From Flavobacteriales bacterium (lineage in GTDB: Bacteria; Bacteroidota; Bacteroidia; NS11-12g; UBA955): 37,337 bases of DNA. Under the pieces are notes generated by a model, which saw only the letters and a list, made by a program, of their open reading frames with translations, was not told where the DNA came from and ran no database searches. The first letter of the stretch is position 1, and each line of letters starts with the position of its first letter. The position numbers were made by a program, and so were the translations under genes. The stretch is from assembly GCA_947496375.1 (NCBI GenBank), contig CANMCY010000022.1:1-37337 (forward strand). Reading direction: 5' to 3'. Shown one piece after another: positions 16,143 to 23,981 of this stretch.

Positions 16143-19100
16143 TTAGTTCTTTGGCCTCAATAGCAATATGCTGCCTTTATCTTGCCGGTTCGGAGTTTTT
16201 CTGCCCTTAAATTTAATGCGGTAAGCATAAACGCCTTCCGGACAATGGGTTCCCCTGTAAGTTCCATCCCAGAATTGAGATGCATTGTCACTCTTGAAAA
16301 CAATCTGTCCCCAGCGGTTATAAATGAGCATTTCAAATTCGGTTGCACCAATCACCACCGATTCAAGCTTATCATTAAAGCCATCATTGTTGGGCGTGAA
16401 TGCATTGGGTATATAATAGACCACCGTATCGCGGTAGCAATAATCTGCCTCTGCGCTGTCAGTGCATCCTCCTGCATTTTGCACCACAAGTTTCACACGG
16501 TATCGGTTCTTTTCGCCGTTGTAGAAATGCTTAGGGCTCATTCCCGGGTCGAAGGGTTCACTGCTGCCGTCTCCCCAGAACCAGGTGCCGGTTTCTGCGC
16601 CTACGCAATTATTGAAAATTCTTAGGTTGGGATAAATGGGACTCAGGCAGGCAGCACCATTGGGTATGCTGCCAATAAATGCTGCAGTGATGGCTTTGTA
16701 GCCGGGGATTTCAATGGTGGTATCCACAATACAGCCGGTTTTAAGGTTTACGGCAGTTACCCTATATTGATTGCCACTCAAGGCATTCAATGAATCACCG
16801 ATGTAAGCCGGACTTACATCCCAGGTAAAACGATAAGGCCCGGCGTCTTTCATACGGAGCTTAACCCACCCTTTTTGACCGAAGCAAACCGGAGGGGATG
16901 TGGTAGCCATAAAATAGGGCTTAGAATGCCTATAAATAGGCACAGCTGCTGTTGCCGGCTCACTGCACCCATCGGTAACTACTACATTGTAAACGGTGGT
17001 TGTAAGGGGGCTTACAAACGTTCCGTTGCCTGTTTGTCCGTTGCTCCAAGCAAATGAATAAGAAAACTTATCACCACCGGTGGCTGATGCGCGCAACCAT
17101 ACAATTTCACCCGGACAAATGGTATCGATTGGAGGATTCACCCTGACCTTCAGGGTGTCAATCACCGAAACGTTTACGGTAGTGGCAGCCGTGCAGGCGC
17201 CTGACACCAAGGTGTAGGTTAGCGTATGGGAGCCGCTGCCGGCCAAATAGGGGTTGAATTGATTGCCGGAGACACCATTCCCGGAAAAAACTCCTCCCGG
17301 TATATTGGCGATGAGGAGATAGGGGGTGTTTTTGAAACAAAAATCGGTTACCGGATTCACAAACCACAGGGAAGGAGCTGCATCAACCCGTATAAAGAAG
17401 TTAACGGTACAACCCCACTTGTTTCGGAATGTGACAACATGGTTGCCAGCGCCGGCTACTGCAGGGTTAAATGTGCCGAGAATGACATTGGTAATGCCTT
17501 TTCCACTAAAACTTCCTCCCGTTTCTCCAGCGCGGCAATTGAAAGCCGCTGTGTTAATACAAACAGCAGTATCGGTCTGGGCTGTAGGCCGCGGTCTTAC
17601 GAAGGCATTCAGGGTATCATTACATCCATTTTTATGATATACCAGCTTATGATGACCAAAACCGGCCAGGGCTGCAGTAAAGCCATTTACACCTGTAATG
17701 CCCGGTCCTGTCCAATATCCACCGTCAGGGCTTAAACCCAGCAAGGCATTGTTTAGTATGCGTACAGGGTTTTCTATGCAGAAAAACTGGGTGTCTTTTT
17801 TATTGATTTTGGTAGGAATCAAATGTACAAATTTCCGATCTGTACAAACCCCGTTGCGAAGCGTGAGCGTATCGATATAGGTGGCTTTACCCAGGGTAAA
17901 AAAGAAGGAAGGGTCGTAGTTGGGCGAACCGGGAGATACAATTCCTTTGCCTGTCCATGTGTAGTTGGCAGAAGGCCTGAAATTAGCCAGTACTTTCATA
18001 CCATTAGCCGGACAGAAAGTATCATTAGTGCCGGCTTCACTGGGTAGCACGGTCAAACGGGTGGTGTCTTTGCATCCGCCGCCATTCCATATAATTAATT
18101 TTGTTCCGGCACCGCCGGTCTGACTTGGATTGTACCATCCCCAGTAGGAATTGGTTAAACCCACAAACCAGTTAGGATAGATACCTTTGGGTGAAAATGT
18201 AAGAGTATCAGATGTTCTCGACTCGCAGGTGGTATCAAACTTAGGAACCACCATGTTTTCTACACGGATGGTTTTGACACTTTTACATCCTTTCCAGGTA
18301 TAAGTATCCTGATAGATTCCGGGAACATCCGGATTGAAAATTCCGGCAGACGTAATTTTAGGACCACTCCAGGTGCCTCCTAATGGACCATACCACCATA
18401 CGGCCTGAGGTGGTTTTCCCGGGCAGAAGACGTTTTCCAGGTTCCATGGCCCCACGCTGTTTACCATCACGGTATCTGCACAGCTACCTATCTTATACCA
18501 TACTTTGTTTTGACCCCACAATGTTGACGGTTTAAACTCACCGGAAAGTGAATTGACAATGCCGGAACCGTACCAACGTCCACCGGCCGGGGAAGCCCTC
18601 AGGAAAATGTTGGGACCGTAATAACATATTTCCGTATCGCCCATGGCAGCGGGTGGGTCCAAAACCACAATGTTGACGGTATCTGACGAAGGAATAGACG
18701 ATCCATCGGTAACCCTGAGTATGTACTGGGTATTCACGGTAGGACATATTCGATGTGGTCCTGCCCCTGAGAGCACAGGAGTCCATGTATAAACATATTT
18801 GGCGGGGTTTCCACCACTCACAGTAGACCTTAGAAAGGTGCAGCTACCCTTACAAATGGTGTCCGAATCAGCTTTAAGTAATACTTTAAGTGGGCAGTCT
18901 GAAACACTGAAAATTAATTTACTTTGTGTTAAATATACACTATCGCAGAAATCTTTCCAGTATACATTTAATTGAAAGGTGTAGTTGCCGTTCAAAAATA
19001 ATGCCCCCCCTGTATTTACGGTAAAGATTGTGGCCTTGCCTCCCGAGCAGTTATCCGGGGTGACGGATGTTATTCCAACGGCACCAAATGGCCCTGTCAG

Positions 19101-19637
19101 TGAACCCAGTATGGCTTTAATGCTGTCACAGGGAATGCTGCGGTTGCTATTTACCTTAAAAGAAGTAGCGTTACATTTTACGGTTCCATTAAGCGTAAAG
19201 ACCGGGGTAGGCGGCGGGATGATGGTAGTAATAATATCGGCTTCCCAGCCATAGCAGGCAACGCTTTTGTCCGATTTAAAATGAATGGTAATAAAGCTGT
19301 CCTTACTGATAATGGTACCCGGTCCCTTGCTTCCGGTCCATCTGCCTATTAACGGTGCAAATGTGTCTTTACCATCGAAAATACTAAGTACATCATTGTC
19401 TTTTTCTATACAGAACGATTTGAATTTAAGGGTGATGCTCTTAGCTCCCGGGACACTTAATGTGAGTGTGTAATTTTCATTGTGATCATAATCCCCTTTG
19501 GTTTTCCCTTTTTCACTATCCTTAAAAACGCCTTTGCAAACCCTAACCCGCCCGTTTTGCATGAAAACTTCGGTCTGCGCTGCCGAAAATTGCAACGAGC
19601 AAAGCAAAAGCACTATAAAGGTTAGCTTTTTCAGCAT
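16143..19637 (-). CDS. Giant secreted CUB/repeat/PKD protein with T9SS type B sorting domain
   Basis: 1164-aa secreted protein. Signal peptide 1-20 (FIVLLLCSLQFSAA). Residues of about 30-137 form a CUB-like domain (LTLSVPGAKSITLKFKSF, DVLSIFDGKD, FKSDKSVACYGWEA). Six degenerate copies of a ~32-residue unit, consensus GGxWSGxGI...FxPxxAGxGxHxLxY, start near residues 352, 420, 560, 639, 707 and 781. Ig-like and PKD-like regions follow, including FWGDGSSEPFDPG near 1020. The last ~90 residues (from YYIPNAFTPNNDGFND) are the gliding-motility-associated type B sorting domain, with EMLIYNRWGQIVF and GVYAYRIKF. It is exported by T9SS and probably attached to the surface. Its ATG overlaps the stop of the preceding lipoprotein gene (TGATG), so it is the last gene of the DUF1501-like operon. 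Confidence 0.93.
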   Translation of the reverse strand: MLKKLTFIVLLLCSLQFSAAQTEVFMQNGRVRVCKGVFKDSEKGKTKGDYDHNENYTLTLSVPGAKSITLKFKSFCIEKDNDVLSIFDGKDTFAPLIGRWTGSKGPGTIISKDSFITIHFKSDKSVACYGWEADIITTIIPPPTPVFTLNGTVKCNATSFKVNSNRSIPCDSIKAILGSLTGPFGAVGITSVTPDNCSGGKATIFTVNTGGALFLNGNYTFQLNVYWKDFCDSVYLTQSKLIFSVSDCPLKVLLKADSDTICKGSCTFLRSTVSGGNPAKYVYTWTPVLSGAGPHRICPTVNTQYILRVTDGSSIPSSDTVNIVVLDPPAAMGDTEICYYGPNIFLRASPAGGRWYGSGIVNSLSGEFKPSTLWGQNKVWYKIGSCADTVMVNSVGPWNLENVFCPGKPPQAVWWYGPLGGTWSGPKITSAGIFNPDVPGIYQDTYTWKGCKSVKTIRVENMVVPKFDTTCESRTSDTLTFSPKGIYPNWFVGLTNSYWGWYNPSQTGGAGTKLIIWNGGGCKDTTRLTVLPSEAGTNDTFCPANGMKVLANFRPSANYTWTGKGIVSPGSPNYDPSFFFTLGKATYIDTLTLRNGVCTDRKFVHLIPTKINKKDTQFFCIENPVRILNNALLGLSPDGGYWTGPGITGVNGFTAALAGFGHHKLVYHKNGCNDTLNAFVRPRPTAQTDTAVCINTAAFNCRAGETGGSFSGKGITNVILGTFNPAVAGAGNHVVTFRNKWGCTVNFFIRVDAAPSLWFVNPVTDFCFKNTPYLLIANIPGGVFSGNGVSGNQFNPYLAGSGSHTLTYTLVSGACTAATTVNVSVIDTLKVRVNPPIDTICPGEIVWLRASATGGDKFSYSFAWSNGQTGNGTFVSPLTTTVYNVVVTDGCSEPATAAVPIYRHSKPYFMATTSPPVCFGQKGWVKLRMKDAGPYRFTWDVSPAYIGDSLNALSGNQYRVTAVNLKTGCIVDTTIEIPGYKAITAAFIGSIPNGAACLSPIYPNLRIFNNCVGAETGTWFWGDGSSEPFDPGMSPKHFYNGEKNRYRVKLVVQNAGGCTDSAEADYCYRDTVVYYIPNAFTPNNDGFNDKLESVVIGATEFEMLIYNRWGQIVFKSDNASQFWDGTYRGTHCPEGVYAYRIKFKGRKTPNRQDKGSILLLRPKN
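17211..18584 (-). repeat. Six-copy internal protein repeat region
   Basis: Residues 352-809 of the T9SS type B protein carry six spaced copies of a ~32-residue unit. Examples of its opening: GGRWYGSGI, GGTWSGPKI, YTWTGKGI, GGYWTGPGI, GGSFSGKGI and GGVFSGNGV. Each continues with F-x-P and, in most copies, AGxGxH near its end. The copies are divergent at DNA level and separated by Cys-containing linkers, so this is an old protein repeat array and not a recent tandem duplication. Confidence 0.75.
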
Positions 19638-20083
19638 CAGCGTGTTATGATAACTTCCGGTGTTTTGATGGGATTACTCCAGTTGCCCGCCCTGTCCTGA
19701 ATCCGAACAGTGAAAGACGTGGTTTCTATATTGCCTGTGCCTAAAAGAAACACGTTTCTAAGGTTCATCGTCATTTGACCTTTAATGCGAATCTTCTCGC
19801 CTACAGGTGCCATAGGAGGTACGTAGTAATAATCCGGCTTGGCAAGTCGTTCGTCCTGAACTTCCAGACTGTTGATATCGGCATTGTCATTTCCCAGATC
19901 TCCGTCTCCATCCTCATAGGTAAAGGTAATCTTCAATGAATCTACAAACTGTTTAACTTGTGTGGGGGCTATTTTGACCAATGCAATACGCGGAACGGGG
20001 TTTCCGGTAGTGTTAAGTATTTCCTTGCAGCTATTTAACAGAGGAAACAACAACAATGATATACCTGTAATTACAATCCTCAT
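19637..20083 (-). CDS. Small lipoprotein of unknown function
   Basis: 148-aa predicted lipoprotein. The signal peptide ends in lipobox LNSC with Cys19. The mature part is beta-rich: TFTYEDGDGDLGND (about 53-66), a form often seen in Bacteroidota lipoproteins, then a hydrophobic-polar alternating C-terminus including TSFTVRIQDRAGNWSNP, an Ig/fibronectin-like strand pattern. No catalytic motif is visible. Its ATG overlaps the stop of the upstream cytochrome-like gene by 4 bp, and its stop overlaps the start of the T9SS protein. It is therefore translated in fixed order with both, and a structural or docking role next to the giant CUB protein is inferred. I do not recognise a named family. Confidence 0.85.
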   Translation of the reverse strand: MRIVITGISLLLFPLLNSCKEILNTTGNPVPRIALVKIAPTQVKQFVDSLKITFTYEDGDGDLGNDNADINSLEVQDERLAKPDYYYVPPMAPVGEKIRIKGQMTMNLRNVFLLGTGNIETTSFTVRIQDRAGNWSNPIKTPEVIITR

Positions 20084-21033
20084 GGTATTCTCAGGGCAAA
20101 GTATTTTTTCAGAAAGAACATGCTGTTTGTGTTTGGCAACTGATAATCGTTATTGATATTGTCACTGCAGGTAATCCTGAACCAAAGCACATCATAGGAT
20201 TGCATGCCTGCGGTGGAGAAGAGGAAATACCAGGCATAGGGGGTATTGGCAGCATATAATCCGGGTAGATTTTTAACGGCTCCCTTGATTAAGGGTTTTT
20301 CGTTGGATGGATCAAATTTCTCAGGATCTGTAGACCAATTGATGCTCATACCGGTAAGATTCTCCTGATTAAGGGCATCATCTGCCAGTGAAAACCAAAG
20401 TTCCAGATTTTGACCAGGTTGGGCAACCATGGGTTCATATTTACCGCCTCTTCCAATGGGAGTGCCATTTAACAAGGCCTGAACCCCCATAACCTGGGGT
20501 GGAAAATTGACCGGCCCGGGTTTATTGCCTTTGGAATCGGGAGCTCCTTTGTTAATCCACTGTTTCAGGTTATCGAGCAATTTGTCTTTTACAGCCGGAT
20601 AATTACTGCCCGGTTCCAGCGCCAACGGCATAATGCCGGAGTTTCCACCCAAATCCACTGTCATTCGGTAAATCAATATGCTTGCATCTGCATTGCCCGG
20701 CAAAACCCTGGCATTGAAGGTGCCCGCCTGATCATTTTTGATGGGCTTTACATTGACCAGAGAGGCAAACGAACTTTCCACTGTTCTGAAATCGGGCTCA
20801 AACGTTCCATCGTGGCAGCCACTGTTGGCGCAGGTAGGAGCAAAGAGATCTCTATGCAATCCCTGAATGCTGGTGGCATCGGCAGCCGAATCGCGGGATG
20901 TGGTGGTATCGCGGTTTATTTTAATGGGCTTACCAAAGGGATTGCCAATAGATGAACCCTCTTTTTTACATGCGATTCCAAACACGAGCAGGATTGCAAA
21001 TAATGCCGGTATCAATCGGGACTTATTCATCAC
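20080..21033 (-). CDS. Cytochrome-c-like lipoprotein (PSCyt1-like, CX4CH)
   Basis: 317-aa lipoprotein with lipobox GIAC (Cys22). Residues 60-165 resemble planctomycete-type cytochrome c domains: LFAPTCANSGCHDG (C68, C73, H74), then LPGNADASILIYRM, IMPLALEPG (Met135, possible axial ligand) and LKQWINKGAP. The heme-binding site has four residues between the cysteines (CX4CH) instead of the canonical two, so heme attachment is not assured. The C-terminal half (170-317) contains a beta domain, GVQALLNGTPIGRGGKYEP and LELWFSLADD, with no motif I can name. It overlaps both neighbours by 4 bp (ATGA). Likely role: redox or substrate-binding lipoprotein working with the Tat-exported DUF1501-like protein. 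Confidence 0.87.
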   Translation of the reverse strand: MMNKSRLIPALFAILLVFGIACKKEGSSIGNPFGKPIKINRDTTTSRDSAADATSIQGLHRDLFAPTCANSGCHDGTFEPDFRTVESSFASLVNVKPIKNDQAGTFNARVLPGNADASILIYRMTVDLGGNSGIMPLALEPGSNYPAVKDKLLDNLKQWINKGAPDSKGNKPGPVNFPPQVMGVQALLNGTPIGRGGKYEPMVAQPGQNLELWFSLADDALNQENLTGMSINWSTDPEKFDPSNEKPLIKGAVKNLPGLYAANTPYAWYFLFSTAGMQSYDVLWFRITCSDNINNDYQLPNTNSMFFLKKYFALRIP

Positions 21034-22382
21034 ATTCTCAGAAATAAGCTTTTAGACTGTGGATCGAGATATGGACTCGCCTTTACTTCATCGTATACAC
21101 CAAATATATCGGCAATGGTTGGCACAATATCAGTGAGTTTACCCACTTTATTGCCTTCGGAGCCCACCGATATTTTGGGAACATTCTTACCTACCATCAC
21201 CGACCATACCCGCATGGCATTGGCGTCGCTGTGGTCATAGGCATACCAGTCATTTTCATCCAAAATGGGATTGGGATTTAGATTTCTACCGCATTCCGGT
21301 GCAATTATCATGATGGTCTTGCCTGACATTTCAGGGATATTGTTCTGGATGTAATTCCAAAGCCATCCCACGGAGTGATCGGCGCGATGCAAACTGCGTA
21401 AATATCCTGTAAAGTTGCTGTGGCAACCGTCTACCGCACTCATGTTGAGGGTAAGGAACTTGGGCTTGAAATGGCGTAATACCTCGGCGGCATAGCTAAT
21501 CGTGACTGCATCACCATTGTCAGAAACCGGAGGACGGGGGATGAGACCCTGGTCCTGACGCTGAAATACAGCACGGATAAACTCCTTGATTTTGGTCTTT
21601 TCTTCGTCTGTGTTTTTTATGGTCTCCAATTGATTGGGATTCAGGCCAAAACTCTGATCCAAAAAATTCTTCATGAAGTACATGGGGTCCAGGTCCGCAC
21701 GGGAATAAGGTTTACCATTTCCCAGAATTTCTCTGCCCACGCCACCAAAGGTATACGGCGCTGCAAACATATTGCCCCCATACTGCAAGCCGTAATCTTC
21801 ATTTTTACTGCTATTTAGTAAAGGTGTACTGTTGCCAAGGCCGTTGGCTATGAACCAGGTATCCAATGCTGCAAATCCTGCATGTTTTCTCAGGTATTCA
21901 AAAATGGTTGGGTATTTGGGGCGTGTTTTCAAACCCTGTGCAGTTCCGAGACTGCCGGTAATCAGGGTGTTAAGTCCCACATAGTGCCCTGCACTTATTG
22001 CCGACATTTCTTTGAACACCGCTCCGGTATCTTCCATGCTCTGACTAAGTATACGGGGAATGGGCTCGCTCCCTCGGGTTGCTCCGCCACCGGGGTCCGT
22101 ACCATACACAATCTTGCGATCCGGCGCGATGCCTGTAAACAGGTTGGGCATAATATTGCCAGCAGCTCCGGTCACCTCCTGACTGTCATCCAGATATCGT
22201 TGCAACACGCTTTCCTGTTGCCTAACACCACCGGCAAACATAACCATGACCACATATTCCGCCTTGGGTGCGTTGGTGCGCGCAAACATTCTACCCGTGG
22301 GGAGTATATAGGGAGCAGCCACCGTGCCGGCTGTTACCATTCCTGTTTTTTTGAAAAAATCTCTTCTGTTCATGGGTTTCAA
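21030..22382 (-). CDS. Tat-exported DUF1501-like protein (alkaline phosphatase-like fold)
   Basis: 450-aa protein. The N-terminus MKPMNRRDFFKKTG is a twin-arginine signal (R6-R7), followed by a hydrophobic MVTAGTVAAPYILP. The body fits DUF1501-type proteins, which belong to the alkaline phosphatase/sulfatase-like fold: YVVMVMFAGGVRQQ as first strand, FLTLNMSAVDGCHSN in the middle, TIMIIAPECGRNLNPNP, then AYDHSDANAMRVW and VGKLTDIVPTIADIFGV near the C-terminus. No sulfatase-type formylglycine motif CxPxR is visible. In planctomycetes, DUF1501 genes sit beside PSCyt1/DUF1549/DUF1553 genes; here the neighbours are a PSCyt1-like and two DUF1549-like lipoproteins. The periplasmic substrate is unknown. 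It abuts the upstream gene without a gap and overlaps the downstream one by 4 bp. Confidence 0.87.
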   Translation of the reverse strand: MKPMNRRDFFKKTGMVTAGTVAAPYILPTGRMFARTNAPKAEYVVMVMFAGGVRQQESVLQRYLDDSQEVTGAAGNIMPNLFTGIAPDRKIVYGTDPGGGATRGSEPIPRILSQSMEDTGAVFKEMSAISAGHYVGLNTLITGSLGTAQGLKTRPKYPTIFEYLRKHAGFAALDTWFIANGLGNSTPLLNSSKNEDYGLQYGGNMFAAPYTFGGVGREILGNGKPYSRADLDPMYFMKNFLDQSFGLNPNQLETIKNTDEEKTKIKEFIRAVFQRQDQGLIPRPPVSDNGDAVTISYAAEVLRHFKPKFLTLNMSAVDGCHSNFTGYLRSLHRADHSVGWLWNYIQNNIPEMSGKTIMIIAPECGRNLNPNPILDENDWYAYDHSDANAMRVWSVMVGKNVPKISVGSEGNKVGKLTDIVPTIADIFGVYDEVKASPYLDPQSKSLFLRM

Positions 22383-22880
22383 TTAATAGTATTGGTATTC
22401 ATCGCTTACCGAAAAAGCGGTGTAAACCATTTCTACCGATACGTTGGGATTGCTGTTGATGTAGTTGATAAAGAAGGTCTTTTCCCCTTCAGACGGGTAT
22501 CTTAGAAAAAATCGCTTGTAGCACTTTTCGACAAAAGCAGCCACATCAGCCCGCATTTCACTGTCTTTGGGAATCTTTAATGTTGAAGTGTTGAAGTAAT
22601 TACTCAATACCATTTCATTGGCTACATTTCTGTCGCCAATGCTGTAAATCACATTTTGCGTTTTATACAGCTGGTTGGGAGAGATGGGCACCTGATACAG
22701 ATTGGTGTATAGAATAGAGATATACTCCGCATCCGATTTGCGCTTGGTTTTTAAGCTCTTATCTTCATATACAACCTTGTCATTGACACCAAAGGTTACA
22801 TTCTTCTCTTTGGTACAACCCGCTATCAGCAGCATTGTCATAACAAAGGCGGCGGTTATGTTTTTACCTGAATTGTGCAT
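22383..22880 (-). CDS. Lipoprotein with DUF1549/DUF4214-like unit
   Basis: 165-aa lipoprotein: lipobox IAGC with Cys22. An N-terminal unit around 52-70 (YISILYTNLYQVPISPNQ) and a better one at 116-133 (FVEKCYKRFFLRYPSEGE) match the pattern Y-x-x-LL-x-R-x-P-x-x-x-E. The second is followed by a final SVSDEYQYY. This is the same arrangement as in the next gene upstream, so the two are probably paralogues. The pattern is shared with DUF1549 and DUF4214, and I cannot decide between them. It overlaps the upstream gene by 17 bp and its stop abuts the next start. Periplasmic or surface-anchored; function unknown. Confidence 0.83.
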   Translation of the reverse strand: MHNSGKNITAAFVMTMLLIAGCTKEKNVTFGVNDKVVYEDKSLKTKRKSDAEYISILYTNLYQVPISPNQLYKTQNVIYSIGDRNVANEMVLSNYFNTSTLKIPKDSEMRADVAAFVEKCYKRFFLRYPSEGEKTFFINYINSNPNVSVEMVYTAFSVSDEYQYY

Positions 22881-23808
22881 ATTCGTCGGTTTTAATTACG
22901 GCTTTTTGAACTTCCTGTAAGTTATTGCTGCGCATATAGTTTCCCAGCAGGTTGATAACTTCCTGAGTATTGGCGTCTCTCTGGAGAAGGAGGTAATAAA
23001 CCCAGCGTATTTGTGCTTCATAGAACTCGGGTGTATGCGTTAAGACATCGCAGTATTCATTTTTGTTGGCTGCCCATCTTCCAAAAATTTGCCGGGGTAT
23101 GTTTTTGTCTATAATGTCATAGGCAGCCGTAAACTCGTTTTTCAGCGGCTGCCGTTGAAACAAATCATCAAAACTGGCGTTCACATAGTTAAAACTGTTC
23201 ATGTTGATTTGATCGTAAATAGAATTATTGAGCATAGCAGCGCACATATCGCTGTAGGTGGCCGTATTTTTTAATAATTTGTAGCGGCTGTTCAGCACAT
23301 CTCTGTATTGTTTTTGGGCTGCCTTTGCCGAATAGACACCAACAGAGTCGCCATTTAACCTTGATATTGTGATGCTAAACTCTAGAATTCCGATATTCTG
23401 AGCAATATCATCATCGCTGGCCCCTTCAAGAAATCTAGCCTTACTTAAGTCATAAATGCGCTGAATGGCTGCATGCCGGTAGCTGGAATCGCCGGGATGA
23501 TAAACAGTGTCATACAACAACTGATTGATAAGGGTGTCCCTTGAATGTATGCTCAGTTTGTTTCTTTTTAAGAATTCAGTGTGGTAAACCCGCTCTGTGT
23601 CAGTAGGTTCCCGTCCAAGCAAATCGATAAAATATCGATTTACATAGTTTTCTACCTTGATGGTAGGCACAGAACGATAGTCAGGCGGCTGGTTGCCCGT
23701 TATGAGAATGTCTTCTGTCTTCGTACACGAGGATATCAGCAGAAAAACAAAGCTGAAGGGGAGGGTAAACTTCAACACTATCACAATTTTAACCAAAAAA
23801 AATGACAT
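22864..23808 (-). CDS. Lipoprotein with three DUF1549/DUF4214-like units, first gene of the operon
   Basis: 314-aa lipoprotein; lipobox ISSC with Cys28, followed by TKTED. Residues 55-105 (NRYFIDLLGREPTDTE, then a helix ending INQLLYDTVY) resemble the start of DUF1549 from planctomycetes. Two weaker copies occur at 208-225 (YVNASFDDLFQRQPLKNE, later HTPEFYE) and 268-283 (RWVYYLLLQRDANTQE, later KTDEYAQF). The body is helical and charged. The ATG at 23808 gives an unusually long n-region; the in-frame TTG at 23775 (LKFTLPFSFVFLLISSC) would give a more typical lipoprotein signal. This is the promoter-proximal gene of the DUF1501-like operon, divergent from hmgA. Role unknown; inferred scaffold or binding component. 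Confidence 0.84.
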   Translation of the reverse strand: MSFFLVKIVIVLKFTLPFSFVFLLISSCTKTEDILITGNQPPDYRSVPTIKVENYVNRYFIDLLGREPTDTERVYHTEFLKRNKLSIHSRDTLINQLLYDTVYHPGDSSYRHAAIQRIYDLSKARFLEGASDDDIAQNIGILEFSITISRLNGDSVGVYSAKAAQKQYRDVLNSRYKLLKNTATYSDMCAAMLNNSIYDQINMNSFNYVNASFDDLFQRQPLKNEFTAAYDIIDKNIPRQIFGRWAANKNEYCDVLTHTPEFYEAQIRWVYYLLLQRDANTQEVINLLGNYMRSNNLQEVQKAVIKTDEYAQFR

Positions 23809-23831
23809 TTCAAAGTTGAATCGATAAAATT

Positions 23832-23857
23832 AATATTTTATATATTTATAAAATATT
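23832..23857. promoter_or_regulatory. Perfect 10-bp inverted repeat in divergent intergenic region
   Basis: AATATTTTAT, a six-base spacer ATATTT, then ATAAAATATT: a perfect 10/10 inverted repeat about 24 bp upstream of the DUF1501-operon start and 125 bp upstream of hmgA. It could be an operator for one or both divergent genes. The whole 173-bp region is very AT-rich, so a chance palindrome is possible. Confidence 0.35.
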
Positions 23858-23955
23858 GAAATATAATCTATTAAATATGATTATATAAACTATAAATTAA
23901 AGATACGATTCCATAATAAACCGGCCTGAAAAGTGCACACTTTGAGCCAAATCAT

Positions 23956-23963
23956 TATATTTG
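23956..23963 (+). promoter_or_regulatory. Putative -7 promoter element for hmgA
   Basis: TATATTTG matches TAnnTTTG, 18 nt before the hmgA ATG. A TTTG at 23941 is too close to serve as -33, so only the -7 element is supported. Confidence 0.42.
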
Positions 23964-23981
23964 TATAGTTAATCACGCAAA

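Noticed and set aside
17226-17735. 169-aa open frame opposite the T9SS type B gene
   Set aside because: It is antisense to the repeat-coding region, with a composition explained by the opposite strand and no plausible domain.
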